Source of the DNA: an uncultured Clostridia bacterium
Lineage (GTDB): Bacteria > Bacillota > Clostridia > Oscillospirales > Ruminococcaceae
Direction: 5' to 3'
DNA length: 35,969 bases
Assembly (NCBI GenBank): GCA_947631535.1
Contig: CANRLU010000012.1
Span: 1 to 35,969, forward strand
Both the position numbers and the translations under genes were made by a program. The notes below the pieces were generated by a model that worked only from the letters and a program-made list of their open reading frames with translations, made no database searches and was not told the origin of the DNA. Of the stretch, positions 1 to 15,000 are shown piece by piece (the stretch's first letter is position 1; each line of letters opens with the position of its first letter).

Positions 1-3000
1 CTTCGTGTTGTTGAACACGAATCCTACGGCCTCAGCAGGTGCAGTTATTGTCTTCTTCGCGGTAAGAGCTCCGGTCTCGGGATCGGCTGTTACTTCTACG
101 GTCACGGTGTAAACCGTATCGTCGTAGGTGTAACCGTCCTTGGCGTCGTTGACCTCGCGAATCGTGTAAGTGTACGTTCCAACCGTGTCGTAGGTTATCT
201 CGTCGAACGCGAACTTGCCTTCAGCGTCGTTGGTGACGGTCATCGTAATGCCGTCGGCGGAATCCTTAGGCATAGGTGCGCCGTCTTTAGCCGTCAGCTC
301 GAAGCTGAACTCGCCTGCTGTCAATGCAGCTTCTTTCCCGTCGGTGAATGTGAGATGTTTCTCACCGTCGAGGGAGAGTTTTGCGGGTGTGTACTTCTTA
401 TTTACGACTTCGACCGTTATAACTTCAGCGGTTCCTGCCTTCGAAGGCTCCGGAACGGTCCCCTTGGAGTTGGGCGAAATCGTCGAATAATAACCTTCGT
501 GACCAAGCTCCTTGAGCTCATATTTCGTGCCTACGGGTATGCCCGAAATAACGATCCTGTCGTTATGCTTAAGCGTGAAGCTGTACTTATTGCCCGTGAG
601 CGTAACGACCGCTTCTGCGCCGCCGTTGAGCTTGGTCACAAGTTTGTCGATGACCTTGCCCGCTTCGTCGGGAGTCAGGGTGAGCTCAAAGCTGAAGTCT
701 TCGGTGCAGTTTTCTTCACCGTCAACCCTCTTTGTCACCGCTATGGCTCCGGTCTCGGATTCGACTTCGTTGGAAGGAGTGGGATCCGGCTCGTCGCCTG
801 TCGTCAGGTAGCCGATGTTGGTCCATTTTGTGGACACTTCCACAAACGGAACCGTTGCCTTGAACGATACCTTCCGAGTTTCCTTTCCGCTTTCGCCTAT
901 CTTGATGTCTCCGAGCTTCCAGGTGAGCTCATTGCCCAACACCGTTACGTTTTCGGCGGGAACTGCCGAGTAGGCAACATATGTGAGTCCTGTGGGAACG
1001 GTATCCGTCACGGTTACATTCTTGACCGTTGCACCTACATCTCCGGTGACCGTCACGGTGAGCTCGTAGACTATAACGTCGCCGGGCTTGACGTCGAGCA
1101 TTTCCTTGGTGGGAACAGATTCGGGAACGTCGATTCTCTGAGTCTTCTCGATGCTTATTTCGGCCTTGAGAAGTTTGTTGTTGAATTCGACCTTGCCGCT
1201 TTTCGTCTCGGGAGTTATTGTCTTCGCTGCGGTAAGAGCTCCGGTCTCGGGATCGGATGTTACTTCGACAGTAACGGTGTAAACAGTGGTGTCGTAGATG
1301 TAATCGTCACTATCGCCGGCAACTTCTCTTATCTCATAGACATAAGTTCCGGGCTTGGTGAATTCTATAGGTCCGAAGCTGAACAAACCTTCGGTGTTGT
1401 TCTGAACGGCCGTCTTTGCGGGCATAGGAGCCTCGACTCCTTCGGGCGACTGTACGTTAGTAATCACGAAGTCGAACGGTACCGTCGAGGGTTTGCCGTC
1501 GAGGGTCTTAATACCGTCGATAGTAATCGAATCCGGCTTTATCCAACGGTTGGTGACCGTGACGGTGTTCACGGAAACGTCTCCGGCTGTTATTGTGCCG
1601 GTTATGTCGTCAAGCTTTACGAACCTGTCGTTCGGCGTTTCGCTGATCGTATACGTCGCTCCCGCGGGAAGACCGAATATAGTTACCGATTCGCCCGCCT
1701 TAAGAGTGAAGTTTTCCCCTCCGGATATAGTTTTTTCACTTTCTCCGTGCTTGATGACGTAATCTCCGGTGAGAGTGTCGCCGTTCTGGTCTCTAAAGGT
1801 GACCGTAAACGTAAATTCGGTATTAAGGATCTCGGGATCAAGGCTTTCGGAATCGGCTATCTGCTTCTCGATCTTAAGATCGCCCTTGCCTACCTTGTTC
1901 TCAACGGGGTTGGTGTCCTGCTCGTTCTCGTTGCCGACCTTTACGTGTGCTTTGTTCGTGATCTCTTCCTTTTCGACCGCGAGCACCGCATTTTCGTTGA
2001 CCTTTACCTTGAGGGTTACCGTGCCGCTGGATTCCTTCGCAGCGTTGCTTATGGTCCAGGTGACGGTGTGGGTACCTTTGTTATAGCTAATAGTTATGCC
2101 GCCTTCGGTTTTCTCGGTGACGTTCTCGGTGACGCTATCTCCCGCGTTAAGAACGAATTCTCCGACGCTCGCGCTTACGAAGTCAACGCCTTCGTCGAGC
2201 GTATCCGTTACGGTCACATCAGCAGCCGTGTTCAGGTCGTTATACCAGGTGATGTTGTAAGTGAGTTCATCGCCGACCGTTACGCTGCCGCCGTTGCCGG
2301 GAGCTTCTTCTTCCTTTTCAGGCTTATGAACGGGCCTGTTTCTGAACGTTACAACGGGTATGGCCTCGGAAGTCGTGTCTTTTTCGATTGTGCCGGTGCA
2401 GTTGTCGGGAGCGCTTACCACGTAATCTTCCGGCTTGCTCTCGCTTACGGTGTAAGTCGTGCCCTCCGGAAGTCCGGTAAAGGTTACGGTCTCGCCATGT
2501 CTGAGAGTGAAGGTTTCGCCGCTCTTTATAGTCTTGCTTTCAACGGTTACAATCTCACCGTTATCACCGACCTTGGTCTTGGTGTACGAATATTCTTCCT
2601 TGAGCGGCTCATCGCCGATGGTGAACGTTACCTCAAAGATGAATTCCTTCTCGGTGTCGATTGTCTCGCCGTCATCGACTACGACCTGCTTAGTGACCTT
2701 CAGGCTTCCCTTGCCTACCTTGTTCTCAACGGGGTTGGTGTCCTGCTCGTTCTCGTTGCCGACCTTAACGGACGCAGTGTTGTTCACGGTGTCATTCTTT
2801 ACAGCACTCTCAAGCACTTTGACCCTGAGCACAACCGTGCCCTTAGCACCGCTTGCGGCGTTCTTGATAGTCCAGGTGACGGTTTTGCCATTGTATTCGA
2901 TTACGAAGTTGTCACCCGTCAGAGTCTCTTTGCTGTTCAGAGACCCTTCTTTGTCTTTTACGCTCGCGCTTACAAATTCGACATCAGCGCTAAGCGTATC

Positions 3001-6000
3001 CTTGACGACTACATCCGCAGTTCCGGCGGTGTAGTTCTCCCAGCTTATCTCATAGGTGATTATGTCGCCTACCTTGACGTCGCCGTAGACAAGCGTTCCG
3101 TCGTCCTTCTTGTCAGGCTCGCCTTCTGCTGGGTTCTTTCCGCCATACTCAGTCTCCGTCTTCTTAGGCTCCGGTATGTCGCGGTTCGTGACAACTATCG
3201 CTATGTCGCTGTTTTCTGCGGTGATTGTACCGGTTATTTCGCCGCCGGCAACCAAGTCGGGAACTGCGACGCCTCCGACAGTCGCACCCTTGAACACATA
3301 GCCGTCGTTAATATTCTCGGTCTCGGTCACGGTGTACTTCGTGCCGACGGGCAGGCCGGTTATTGTGGCGGTCTGGCCGGCTTTGAGCCTGATCGTGCCC
3401 TTTCCTGCGCTGATTTTGTATTCATAGTTTGATTCGCCGGAAACGGTGTAGTCATAAGTGCCGGTCAAAGGCTCGCCCTTCGAATCAGTGAGGGTGATCT
3501 CAAACTCGAACTCGGCGGCAGCGTCTTCTGTTCCGTCTATGACCTTGGTGATCGACAGGCTTCCCTTGCCTACCTTGTTCTCAACGGGGTTGGTGTCCTG
3601 CTCGTTCTCGTTGCCGACCTTAACGGACGCAGTGTTGTTCACGGTGTCATTCTTTACAGCACTCTCAAGCACTTTGACCCTGAGCACAACCGTGCCCTTA
3701 GCACCGCTTGCGGCGTTCTTGATAGTCCAGGTGACGGTTTTGCCATTGTATTCGATTACGAAGTTGTCACCCGTCAGAGTCTCTTTGCTGTTCAGAGACC
3801 CTTCTTTGTCTTTTACGCTCGCGCTTACAAATTCGACATCAGCGCTAAGCGTATCCTTGACGACTACATCCGCAGTTCCGGCGGTGTAGTTCTCCCAGCT
3901 TATCTCATAGGTGATTATGTCGCCTACCTTGACGTCGCCGTAGACAAGCGTTCCGTCGTCCTTCTTGTCAGGCTCGCCTTCTGCTGGGTTCTTTCCGCCA
4001 TACTCAGTCTCCGTCTTCTTAGGCTCCGGTATGTCGCGGTTCGTGACAACTATCGCTATGTCGCTGTTTTCTGCGGTGATTGTACCGGTTATTTCGCCGC
4101 CGGCAACCAAGTCGGGAACTGCGACGCCTCCGACAGTCGCACCCTTGAACACATAGCCGTCGTCAATGTTCTCGGCCTCGGTGAGAGTGTATGTTGTGCC
4201 GTAAGGTATGTTTTCAACCGTGACGGTTTCATTGGCCTTGAGCGTGAAGGTGTAGGTGACGCTGCCGTCTTCATTATTTTCGGAAGTTGCCGACGGCGTA
4301 ACATCAACGATTTCAGACCATTCGGCGCCGACGACTGCAGGCGGCGTGAGAGTGAGCCTGAACTCAAATCCCGTGTTGTCGCTCTCTCCTTCTACGGTCT
4401 TCTCCACGGTGAGTTTGCCCGTCTTGTAGGTGTTCGTGAACTCGAGGTTGAGGATGCCGTCTGACGGCGATACGGGTTTGCCGCCCACAGTCACGCTCTT
4501 TATCTCAAGTTCATTGGCGACACCGTCATCGGTGACCTTTTCTCCGACGGTGACGACTATTCCCTTATTTGCAGCATAGATTATGCTTCCGTCGGACGTC
4601 TTGCGGGTTTCCGATACGGTGTACTTATACTCTCCTACTGCGGTGAATTCAATATTCCCAAAGCTGAAGCTGCCGTCTTCCGCATTGGTAACGATCATAG
4701 TCGTACCTTCTGCGCCTTCAGGCATAGGAGCGCCGTCTTCAGCGGTCAGAGTAAATTCAAATTCTCCTTTGGTGAGTTCAATTCTTGTTCCGGCTTCATC
4801 ATCATACTTGAAGATCTTGAGACCCTTGAACTCATCCTGTGCAGGCTCGCAAGGCTTATTCGTGACAACTATTGCTATGTCGCTGTTTTCTGCGGTGATT
4901 GTGCCGGTTATGCTGTTGTTTTTGCCAAGTACGGCATTTTCTTCGCCGACAGTCGCACCCTTGAACACATAGCCGTCGTTAATGTTCTCGGTCTCGGTCA
5001 CGGTGTACTTCGTGCCGACGGGCAGGCCGGTTATTGTGGCGGTCTGGCCGGCTTTGAGCTTGATCGTGCCTTTTCCTGCGCTGATTTTGTATTCGCCTTC
5101 CGATTCGCCGGAAATGGTGTAGTCATAAGTGCCGGTCAAAGGCTTTCCTTCCGAGTCTGTGAGGGTGATCTCAAACTCGAACTCGGCGGCAGCGTCTTCT
5201 GTTCCGTCTATGACCTTGGTGATGATGAGGCTGCCGGTGTAAACCTTGTTCTCAACGGGGTTGGTCTCCTGGACGGCGTTGGTGCCTACTCTGACCCTGG
5301 CGGTGTTCTCGACGATATGCGGGTCGTTCCCCTCCTTGATGGCGTCCTCGGTGACGCGAACGGTCAGGAGCACATATCCCTCAGCGCCGGATTCGGCGTT
5401 GGATATCTTCCACTCAATCGTAGTGCCCTTGTCGGCATCGACAGCCACATTTATACTGTTATACTTGCTATCAGCCTTCGTTGCGCTGCCTTCCTCAGGA
5501 TCGATATCCTTGCTTGTGACGACTATTTTGCTTGTGCCGTCGAACTTAGCATTGACGAACTCAAGTCCGCCTCTGAGGTCAAGAGTATCGGTGATTACAA
5601 CGTCTGCCTCGCTGGCTTCGTAGTTGTGCCATGTGATCTTATAGACGATCTCATCGCCGACCTTGACGTCGCCGTAGACAAGCGTTCCGTCATCCTCAGG
5701 CTCGGGCTCTTTATCCGGATCCGGCTTCTCTTCGCCGTAGGATTCCTCGGTCTTTTTAGGCTTCTCGGGCTCGCGGGAGTTGATGTACTCGACATTAATG
5801 ATAGAAGTTTCCTTGTTGGCGGTGATCTCGCCGGTCATCGTGTATTTATTGTCCTTAGGCGTGTAATCCGAGAATTCTACTCCGCCGCCGCTTGCGATGT
5901 TTTCGCTGCCGGTCTTGATATTAACGTCGAAATCTTCTTCGGGATCAAGCTCAGTGATCTCGAATGTAACACCTATAGGAAGCTTTTCGATCACGACTGT

Positions 6001-9000
6001 CCAGCCGTTCTTGAGGCTGATCTCATTATTTTCGTGCGTAAGCTTGCCTGCGGTATTGTCGGAATATCCTGCAATAGGGGTATATGCAGCTCCGGCGGGC
6101 GATCTCATCGGGACGCGCGCGCTGATGGGACTCGGAACAACTATATGGTAGTCAAACTGAAAGTTGTCAAGATATTCGCCGTTCTTTTTAAAGCTGAACT
6201 GGAACGTATACAATCTGTTGGTCTTGTCGCCCTCGGTGCCTTTTTCAACGGTCTTTTTGAGCTTCAGAGCCCCGTGCTGTTCGTAGATCTCAACCTTTTT
6301 GGAGTGTTCCTCGGGAAGCTCCTTGCTCGTGACGGTTCCCGTGTTGTCCCACTCGTCCTTGTCGGAATACGGAACGTTCACATCGAAGGTTACCCAGAAA
6401 TCATTGTTTTCGCCGACGGTAACCTCGCCGATAATCCAGGCTATCTCTCTGGTGTCTTCGTCGTAAGAGTATTCCACTATGCCCGCGGCGTCCTTAATCT
6501 CCTCGACGTTTTTGCCATACTTGCCGGAGCCGGAAACATACGTAAGTCCCTCGGGCACGGTATCGTGCACTACAACATCAGTGAGCTTGGCGCCCTTGTC
6601 GCCGCTTACGGTCACGTGGAGGTAATATGTTACTACGTCGTTCGCATCTACCTCGAAGCGATCCTGCGTCATCTCCTGCTCTGTGCCGTCGGCATGAACA
6701 GCGGACTGCCACTTCTCGATGTCGATATCTATAACGTGATTCTCTACCTTTGAAGTGTAGCTGCTGTCGTTATTGACCTTGACATGCGCGCGGTTGACGA
6801 CCTTGTAGTCATCGGCGCCGCCGGAAACGATATCGTCGGAACCGTCTGCATAATCCCAGACAAAGCGAGCCTTGTCATTTACGACTACCTCGAGCTCCAC
6901 AGAATTGCTTTCACCGGCTGCAGCAGCGATTTCCCAAGTTACGGTATGCGTTGCACTGTCGTAAGTAATTTTTACCTTATCCTTTTCTGTGCTGACATCA
7001 GCGCCATTGCTGCCTTCAAGGGCTACACTGCCGAGAATACTTCTTGCCCTTACGAAGTCAACACCTTCATCAAGCTTATCCGTTATGACTACGGTCGCGG
7101 GTTCGGTATAGTCATTGCTCCACGTGATATTGTAAGTGATGTGTTCGCCGATGCCGACTACCTTTTCTTCACCGGGAGAGGTTTCGGTCTTCTCGGGCAT
7201 GCGCTTAGGTCTGTTGAAGAAGTGCTCGCTCGCGCGTTCTTCGGTGATTTTGCCGCTTACCAGCGCATCGTCATTCGGCGTTGCGTTATCCACGGTCGTG
7301 CCGGTATATACAAGGTATTTGCCGTCGCGTACCTCGGTTACGGTATATGCCGCTCCGACAGGAATTCCCTTGAATATAATGTACTGATTATGCTTGAGCG
7401 TGAAGGTATATAAGCCGTCTTCGTCGTCTCTGGAGATTTTACGCGAAGCGAATAATGTATCCTTGCCATCTGCTATGGCATAAATATCTGCTTCTATCTC
7501 CATATCGATCGGCACGCTGCCATCGGTGAGATCGAGTGTGAATTTAAACTCATTTGCTCTGTCATCCGGGGATGCATAGTCGCCGAAGACAGTCTTATCG
7601 ACTCTGAGCTCGCCGGTCTTGCGGGTGTTGGTGCATATAACCGAAATGTCGGTCACAGAATCACCGATAGTGTACCAGCCGTCTACAGCTTCCAAAGTTT
7701 GCGTTTCGCCGTTAACCGTGACCATAACTGCAAAAGTGCTGTTAAAGTCTTTGCCGAATTCATCCGCAAACTCCTCAGTGATCATAAACCTTGTGCCGGT
7801 GGGGATCTTTTCGCTGATCACAATCTTTCCGTCTTTGCTGGAAAGGTCATGTGTCGTTTTTTCACCGTTATACTCGGTGGTGATCGTAAATCTGAACTTA
7901 TGCTCAGCGTCAGACGGCAGACCGTTTTCGATCAGCTTTTCAAGCGTGAGCTTTGTAACTTTTCTTGTATTCGTGAATTTAACCGTAATATTGGGCTCGT
8001 CTTCGGAGATCGTTCCGGTGTATTCTCTGCGCTCGGATTTTTCGCCGTTGATCGAAGTATCATACTTATTGTCCTCATCTTCTTCTACGGTGTAGGTCGT
8101 TCCGTAAGGAAGTTTCACGAATCTTACCGTTTCGCCGTTTTCGAGCGTGAATGTAACAGTAGTATCGCCAGCGGTGGACTCATCGTCTTCAACGAGCTCA
8201 TAAACAGACATTTTTGTTTCATCGTCTACTGTTTTCTTAAGATTGAGCTTCTTGCCGTCAGGCGAAGTTAAGGTTACAGTGAAGTTAAACTTAGCTTCCT
8301 CGCCATAGTCAACTCCGTTATTGTCAACGATCTTACTTACGCTGAATCCGCCGTTAGGAGTATCGTTTGTGACCCAGCTCGTGACATTAGGATTATCATC
8401 GACACTAACTGTAGCCCTATTCTTGACCTTGCCGGCAGGAGTTGCGTTGTGATTTACCCTGACTACAAGCTCTACGGTGCCGCTTGTGTTCTCAGGCGCG
8501 TCAAACGTCCATGTGACGGTGCGGGTTGCCTCGTCATATTTGATATTGACAGACACCGATTTATCTTTGATTGTGACATTACCTGTAGTATTTCCGGCTG
8601 CCTTAAGATTTACAGCATCCGTATAGCTTGCGCTTTCGAAGTCTACGCCAGGATCGAGCACGTCGGTGATCACGACAGACGCGGTCTTATCGGCAGTGTT
8701 AGCCCAGCCTATGTTATAGGTAATAGTGTTGCCGACTTCGACATCGCCGTATTTCGCTTCTACATCGCCGTCTTCCAAAGTGTCATCAGCGTAGTCAGTT
8801 TCGCTGTAAGTCGGATCTCCGGCATCTGAATCGTTGATCTTTGTTTCGGTCTTCTCGGGGACAGGGTTCTCCACCTCGGAGGTGACGATGCTCTTGTCGC
8901 CGATCTCAACTTCCGCACGGTTGACGACCTTGTAGTCATTGGTGTCCGCGCTGCCGGTTTCGTAAGACCAGGTCTTGACAGCATTCTCGTTGACCCTGAC

Positions 9001-12000
9001 ATTCAAAATCACCTTGCCGGCAGTGCCGGGAGCGACATTTGTAAGAGTCCAAGTGACAGTGTGAACATTGTCAACCTCGGTATAGGCAATGGTTATACCG
9101 TCTTTCTCAACCGAGTTGCCGGCGGTCTTTCCGGCCTCGAGCTCTACTCCGTTGTAGCTTGCGCTTACGAATTCCAAACCGATATCAAGCTGGTCGGTGA
9201 TAGTCACCTTCGCGTTTTTATCTTCGGTGTTGCTAAAGCTTATCTCGTAGGTAATTTCCTCGCCAACCTTGACCGGCTTATCTGCGCCGGGAACGGTCTC
9301 TTTCTTCTCGGTAACAGGGTTCTCGACCTTGGAGGTGTAACTGCTGTGCTCGCCAATCTGAACTTTCGCACGGTTGACTACCTTGTTGTCGTCGTCGGCG
9401 CCGACGACCGCGTCGTAATCCCAAGGCTTGAACGCATTTTCATTGACCTTGACGTTCAGGGTTACTTCGCCGGAACTGCCGGACTCAACGTTCGTGATGG
9501 TCCAAGTTACGGTGTAGAGTTTATTAACATCATCCTCGGTATAAGTGATGGTTATATTGCCTTCCTCAGCCTTGCCGTCAGCGTCATCCTTATTGAGCGT
9601 TACTCCGCCGTAAGAAGCGCTATCGAAGCTCACGCCAGGATCGAGCACGTCGGTGATAGTCACCGTCGCCTCGGCGTCGTTGGTGTTGCTAAAGCCGATA
9701 TGATAAACGATATCGTCTCCGACCTTGACAAGCCCATCCTCTCCGGGCTTCTCTTCGGTCTTCTCGGGAACGGGGTTCTCGACCTCGGTGGTGTATGCGC
9801 CCACGTTATCGACCTCGACCCTCGCGCGGTTGACTATCTTGTAGTCATTGGTGTCCGCGCTGCTGGTTTCGTAAGACCAGGTCTTGACAGCGTTCTCGTT
9901 GACCTTGACGGTCAGGACGGCATCGCCGTATCCGCCTGCGGGGACCTTAACGGCGTCATTGCCGAATGTCCAAGTGACGGTACCGTCTTTATATTCAACG
10001 GTAAGCGGCACTTTGACCGTACCTTCAACGCCATCGATATGTATATCCACTTCGCCGGAGGCAGTCGTGTTCTCAGTGTCAATCTTGACACCGCCGAAGC
10101 TTGCGCTCTCGAAGTATACGCCGTTGTCAAGCTGATCGGTGACGACTACCGTTGCGGGCTTGTCGTTGCCGTTCTTCCAGTGGATATTATAGGTCACGCT
10201 GTCGCCGACCTGAAGCGGCGCGTCTTCCTTATCGCCTTCTTCGGTCTTTTCGGGGACAGGGTTCTCGACAACAGCGGTAAACTGCGCGTCATCGTTGCCG
10301 ACCTTTACGCTCGCACGGTTGACGACTTCGTAGTCCTTGCCGGTGCCCTCAGCACCGCTGTCTTCACTCTCATTATAAGTCCATTTCTGAACTGCTTTCT
10401 CGTTGACTCTGACCTTGAGGATAACTTCGCCGGAAGAGTTTCCAGGAACCTTGACGCCCTTCTTTGTGATGACGCCGCCTTCTCCGACTTCGTCCTCTTC
10501 ACCTAATGTCCATACGACCCTATGATCGTCAGTATGAGCTTCAGCATCGTTATCATAAGAAGTATATGTGATCTTAACGGGCACGGAGACATTGCCGATG
10601 GTCACATAGCCGGTGTATTCCGTTGAAGCATAGTTGAGTATAACGTCGTCGCCCACTGATGCCTCAAGGAAGTCAACGCCGATGTCGAGCGGGTCGGTGA
10701 TAGTAACTACCGCCGGATTCGCGTTCTGATTCTGCCAGGTGATCTTATAGGTGATCTCTTCGCCTACGCCAACCTGGTTGCCGTTGCCGGGAGTTACTTC
10801 GGTCTTCTCAGGCTCGGGGATCTTGTTCTCGACGGTCTTAGTGCGGACGGTGCGAGAGTTGCCGACCTGAACATCGGCATAGTTATCGACCTTGTGCTCC
10901 TCCAATGCACCATCTTCGACCTTGACTCTGAGAATTACCTTGCCGGTAGCAGTCGGAGGAATGGGAGTTTGTTTTGACGATACGTAGAATTCCTGCTTGC
11001 CGGTGGAGGGTATCTCCTCGGTCGGGCTGCCGATCTCCCATATTACATACGTTACGCCGTCCCTCTCTCTGAGCCAGATATCGGCGAGAACACTATCTAT
11101 TGTGGCTGATTTGCCGTCCTCATCCGTATATTCGAGCGAGATCGTGCCGGAAGCATGCTTCTGACCGGCCTCAAGTGTTATGTCGCCAACTTCCGCCTCA
11201 TAGAACGAAACATTCTTATCGAGCGGGTCGGTGATGGTTATGACCGCGGGCTCCGCAATGTTGTTGCCAAAGGTGATCTCATACTCGATGATATCGCCGA
11301 CGTGGACAGCAGGGCCCTCCCAGAGATTCTTATCCGGATCATAAACGCCGTCGCCGCCGTCTTCGGGTTTAGATTTATAGTCTATTTTTTCCCCATTTAT
11401 GTGGGTCTCATTCTTGTCGGGTGTGCCGCACGGGTTGGTGACGATATTCGTGGTGTAGGAGTTATCGCCCACTGCGACGGTTGCGCGGTTGTAAAGAAGG
11501 TTGTCTTCTTCGTTTTCGCCTCCGGGCACGCCCTCGCCGCTGCCGGGACCGTAGGTCCACTTCTTCTCGGCCTTGTCATTGACCCTGACGGTCAGCGTGA
11601 CGACGCCGTAATCGCCATTTTTGACATTGCCGACATAACCTGCCTCAAAGTTGGGGCCGCCGACAGTCTCCGAGCCCTCAGAAGAGCTATCCTTAGACGC
11701 GTCGATAGACGATCCGATGATCCAGGTTACCGAACGTTTGACGGGATCATATTCGATATAATATGCATATTTGCCGTCGTCGGTGGTGCCGGAGAATTTC
11801 GGGTGAGTCTCCGTCACGCTACCGCTTCCGTAGACATAATTCGCCTTTGCGCCGTCGCCGGGAACCATGCCGGCCTTTACAAAGTCAACGCCCATATCGA
11901 GGAAGTCTGTTATCCTGACTTCGCCCGGCTCCTCGGTGTTATTGGCCCACTTTATCGTATAGGTGATCTCATCGCCGACGTTGACGGGCGGATAGAGCTC

Positions 12001-15000
12001 GGTGTCCTTGTTCTGCTCCGCGGCTTCGCCGTTGATCTCGGTCTCTTCCTTGAGGAGGTTCCAGGCGTTGTAGAAGTGACCTGCCTCCATCTTCATAGCG
12101 CTGCCTTTGGTCGCAGTATCGCCGCTCACGTAGTAATCGTGCTCGTGAGGCGTCTCGTTATCTTTAAAGGAAGCAGCAGTATATTCCGTCGTAGTGCTCT
12201 GCTGGACATGCTCAATCCTGCTCAGGCCGTAGCCCTGCTCGAGATCGTCGTCTCCGAGGTGCTCGACCAAAGCGTAGTTTGTGCCTGTCTGGAGCGAGTT
12301 GAAGAGAAGTCCCCAGCCGCTCTTGAGCCTTACGCTTGCGGTGTTCACAGCCTTTGCGCCCACTTCGGCAGGGAAGCAAAGCTCTGAGTCTTGCAGCTCA
12401 ACTTTTTGACCAACTTCTGTTGCTTTTCCTTCCTTGACGTCGTCTTCGGTAGCGAAGCGCTCGCCAAAGGGAACGGTCTCTCTCCAATACGCGCTGCTCG
12501 TGCGGTAGTCGGATTCGATCGTTATCAGGTCGGAAGTGCTGTTAAAGCTTACCTTCATAAGCTCGAGGTCGTGAAGAAGCAGAATATCCAAGGTTTCGGC
12601 ACCCTCGGGCTTTGTTTCCGAACCTATTCCTACCGGCCCGTCTTCGCTGATGGCTCTCGCTTTAGAGAATTCCGTATAAGCTTCCTCGTTGAAGAGCCAT
12701 ACATTATTTGCGAAGAACTTGACATAGTCGGCCTTGGATACCGAGTTCCAGTCGCTGAGCTTGTCGCCGGTGATCTCTGTATCTTTATTAGGATCGGCTT
12801 CAGGTGAACCTTCTTCAGGAGTATCTTCTTCAGAAGGGTCTTTTTCGGTCTTAGCGTTCTTGTAGAATTTGGCGGTTATATCGTCAAGACTTACGTTGCC
12901 GTTGCTGTCAACCGCGTCGTTGTGGAATACGCGCATACCAGTCGGAGGCGCATTGACAGTGTCAACGGTGTTGGCGTTGGAGCCGATGTAGACATAGAAC
13001 GGTCCGCTGACTTTGCTTTCGCCCTGCATCACATAATCGTCTTTAGGATCATACTCGCCGCTTCCGTCAGCATATTTATACTTATATTTATACTCGCCGT
13101 CGGCGTTAAGCTCTGCGCGGTAAGACTTTATCAAACGTTTGCCGTTGTGATCGACAAGCGCGAGGCTGCCGTCGCTCGTCTGGAGGAAGAGCAGACCGCT
13201 GAGCTCAAGGTCGATGTAGTGGAGCTGGCGCTGCCACTGCTTGGTCTCGGGGTTATATTTTACGACTATAGCCTGTTCGTCCTCGGTGAAGCCTTCGATG
13301 TATACCTGGAAGTCAAATTCCTTGTCGGGGTCGGCATCGGCGCCGGAAAGCGGACCGGCCTCAATGAGCTTGGTGAGCAAAAGCTCGGTGTCGTTAACTA
13401 TGAGTCGGCCGTTGTTGCCGAGGTAGACGTTAACTATAATGTCTTCCTCACCGGCCTTGGAGCTCGAGCTTATAGTCGGCAGATAGTAGTTGTTGGCCGT
13501 GCGGGTGATGTTATTATCATAGTAGCCCCAGATGGCATCTGCATAGTCGGGGAAGCGCGATTCTATATAGCTGGAAGAATAAGAATGTAACTCGTCGCCT
13601 CCCTTTTGCTGAACAGCCTGAGCAAGGCCGCCGACGCGCAGTCCGCCCGGTTTGGTGGCTACTACCCACTGGCCGTTATTAACCATATCTTGGTTAATGC
13701 CTGTGGTACTGCTCGGAAGGTCATTGGTCTCATCTTCGTCGTCAGGATTGCAGCCCTGATAGTATCCTGTAGTTTCATCAAGAGGATAGCCTATATATTG
13801 TCTGCCGCGGGTCAGATCCTTAGTCTCGGTATAAGAAAGGTAAGGATAATCAGGATATTTGTTCTCCGAAAGATCGTGCCAGACGAGCATATTGCCATTG
13901 GTGATACCGGAGGTATGATATGCCGAGCCGAACTCACTGCCCTTGCGGGTTATGACATACTGAACGCCGTTAGCCGCGCCGCTGTCGTTGGTGTAATATT
14001 CTATCGCGAAGAAGTAGTAACCATCGGACGGGAAGGGGTCTTTTTTAGTCTCGTCAGAGGCGAGATCATCATCAGAAGGACGCGTAACGTTATCGAGCCT
14101 GTCGGATTTGAGCAGGACGATATCGCCGTTAACGGGGTCTTCTTTTTTCAGCTCCTTAAGCTTATCATTGATAGCTTTTGAAGTATCGCCGGTATTGCTT
14201 GAAATAGTTACGCCTTCAAGATCCTGCGCTATCAGCCTGCCGCCGAACTCTCCGGGCAGGAAGGTGCGGGAATCGTTGCTGCTTTCCTCCTTTATCACAA
14301 CACGGCGCCACTGACCCTCATCTTCGGGCTTTTCTTTAACGAAAACATAGGCCGCATCATAAAGCGGGAGGGCTTTTTCAAAGATGTAATATCTGTTGTC
14401 GGTGCTGGGGGAGAACGAGACCATCGGGTCGCCGAAGGTGTAGTCGGTGAGGGTGGTCGCGTAGTCGCCGTAGCGGGCGGCAGGGGCATACCAGTTCGAG
14501 AAGAACTCAACACTGCCGAGATATACACCGCGGGAAGTCGCCGCGTCCTGAGTGTTGGCACGGTTTTGTGCAAGATATTCAAGGCTTACACCGGTGAGAT
14601 CGATGGAATGAGAGCCGTCGCTGTTTACCTTGATGTAGTCGTTCTCAATGCCGACGGTGTAGAACACTCTCAGCGGGAAGCTTGCTACATATGCCGGATT
14701 GACAACGGGCTTTTCGTCCTCCTTTAAGACTTCACCTTTTTCATCTTTCAGATACTGTTCGCAGTTGGTGGTGTATTTGGGATCATTCTGCGAGAGGTCG
14801 ATGGTTACGGTGCGCAGAGGGAGCATATTTACGGGAATGTTGATATAAAGTGCCTCATCGAAGTTGGAGTCGGTGTGCGAGCCGCTGTCTTCGAGCTTGG
14901 CGTCGCTGTAATCGCCGCTGTCCTCGACCCAGATCCTAAGATCCGAAAGCTTATATGCGCCGGGGGTGTTCTGATACTCTTCTTTCTTATAGTCGGTAGG

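Noticed and set aside
355-3432. Plus-strand ORF of 1,025 aa, and similar plus-strand ORFs across 215-17470
   Set aside because: Antisense shadows of the giant minus-strand gene: no RBS or recognisable domains, whereas the opposite strand encodes clear repeats.
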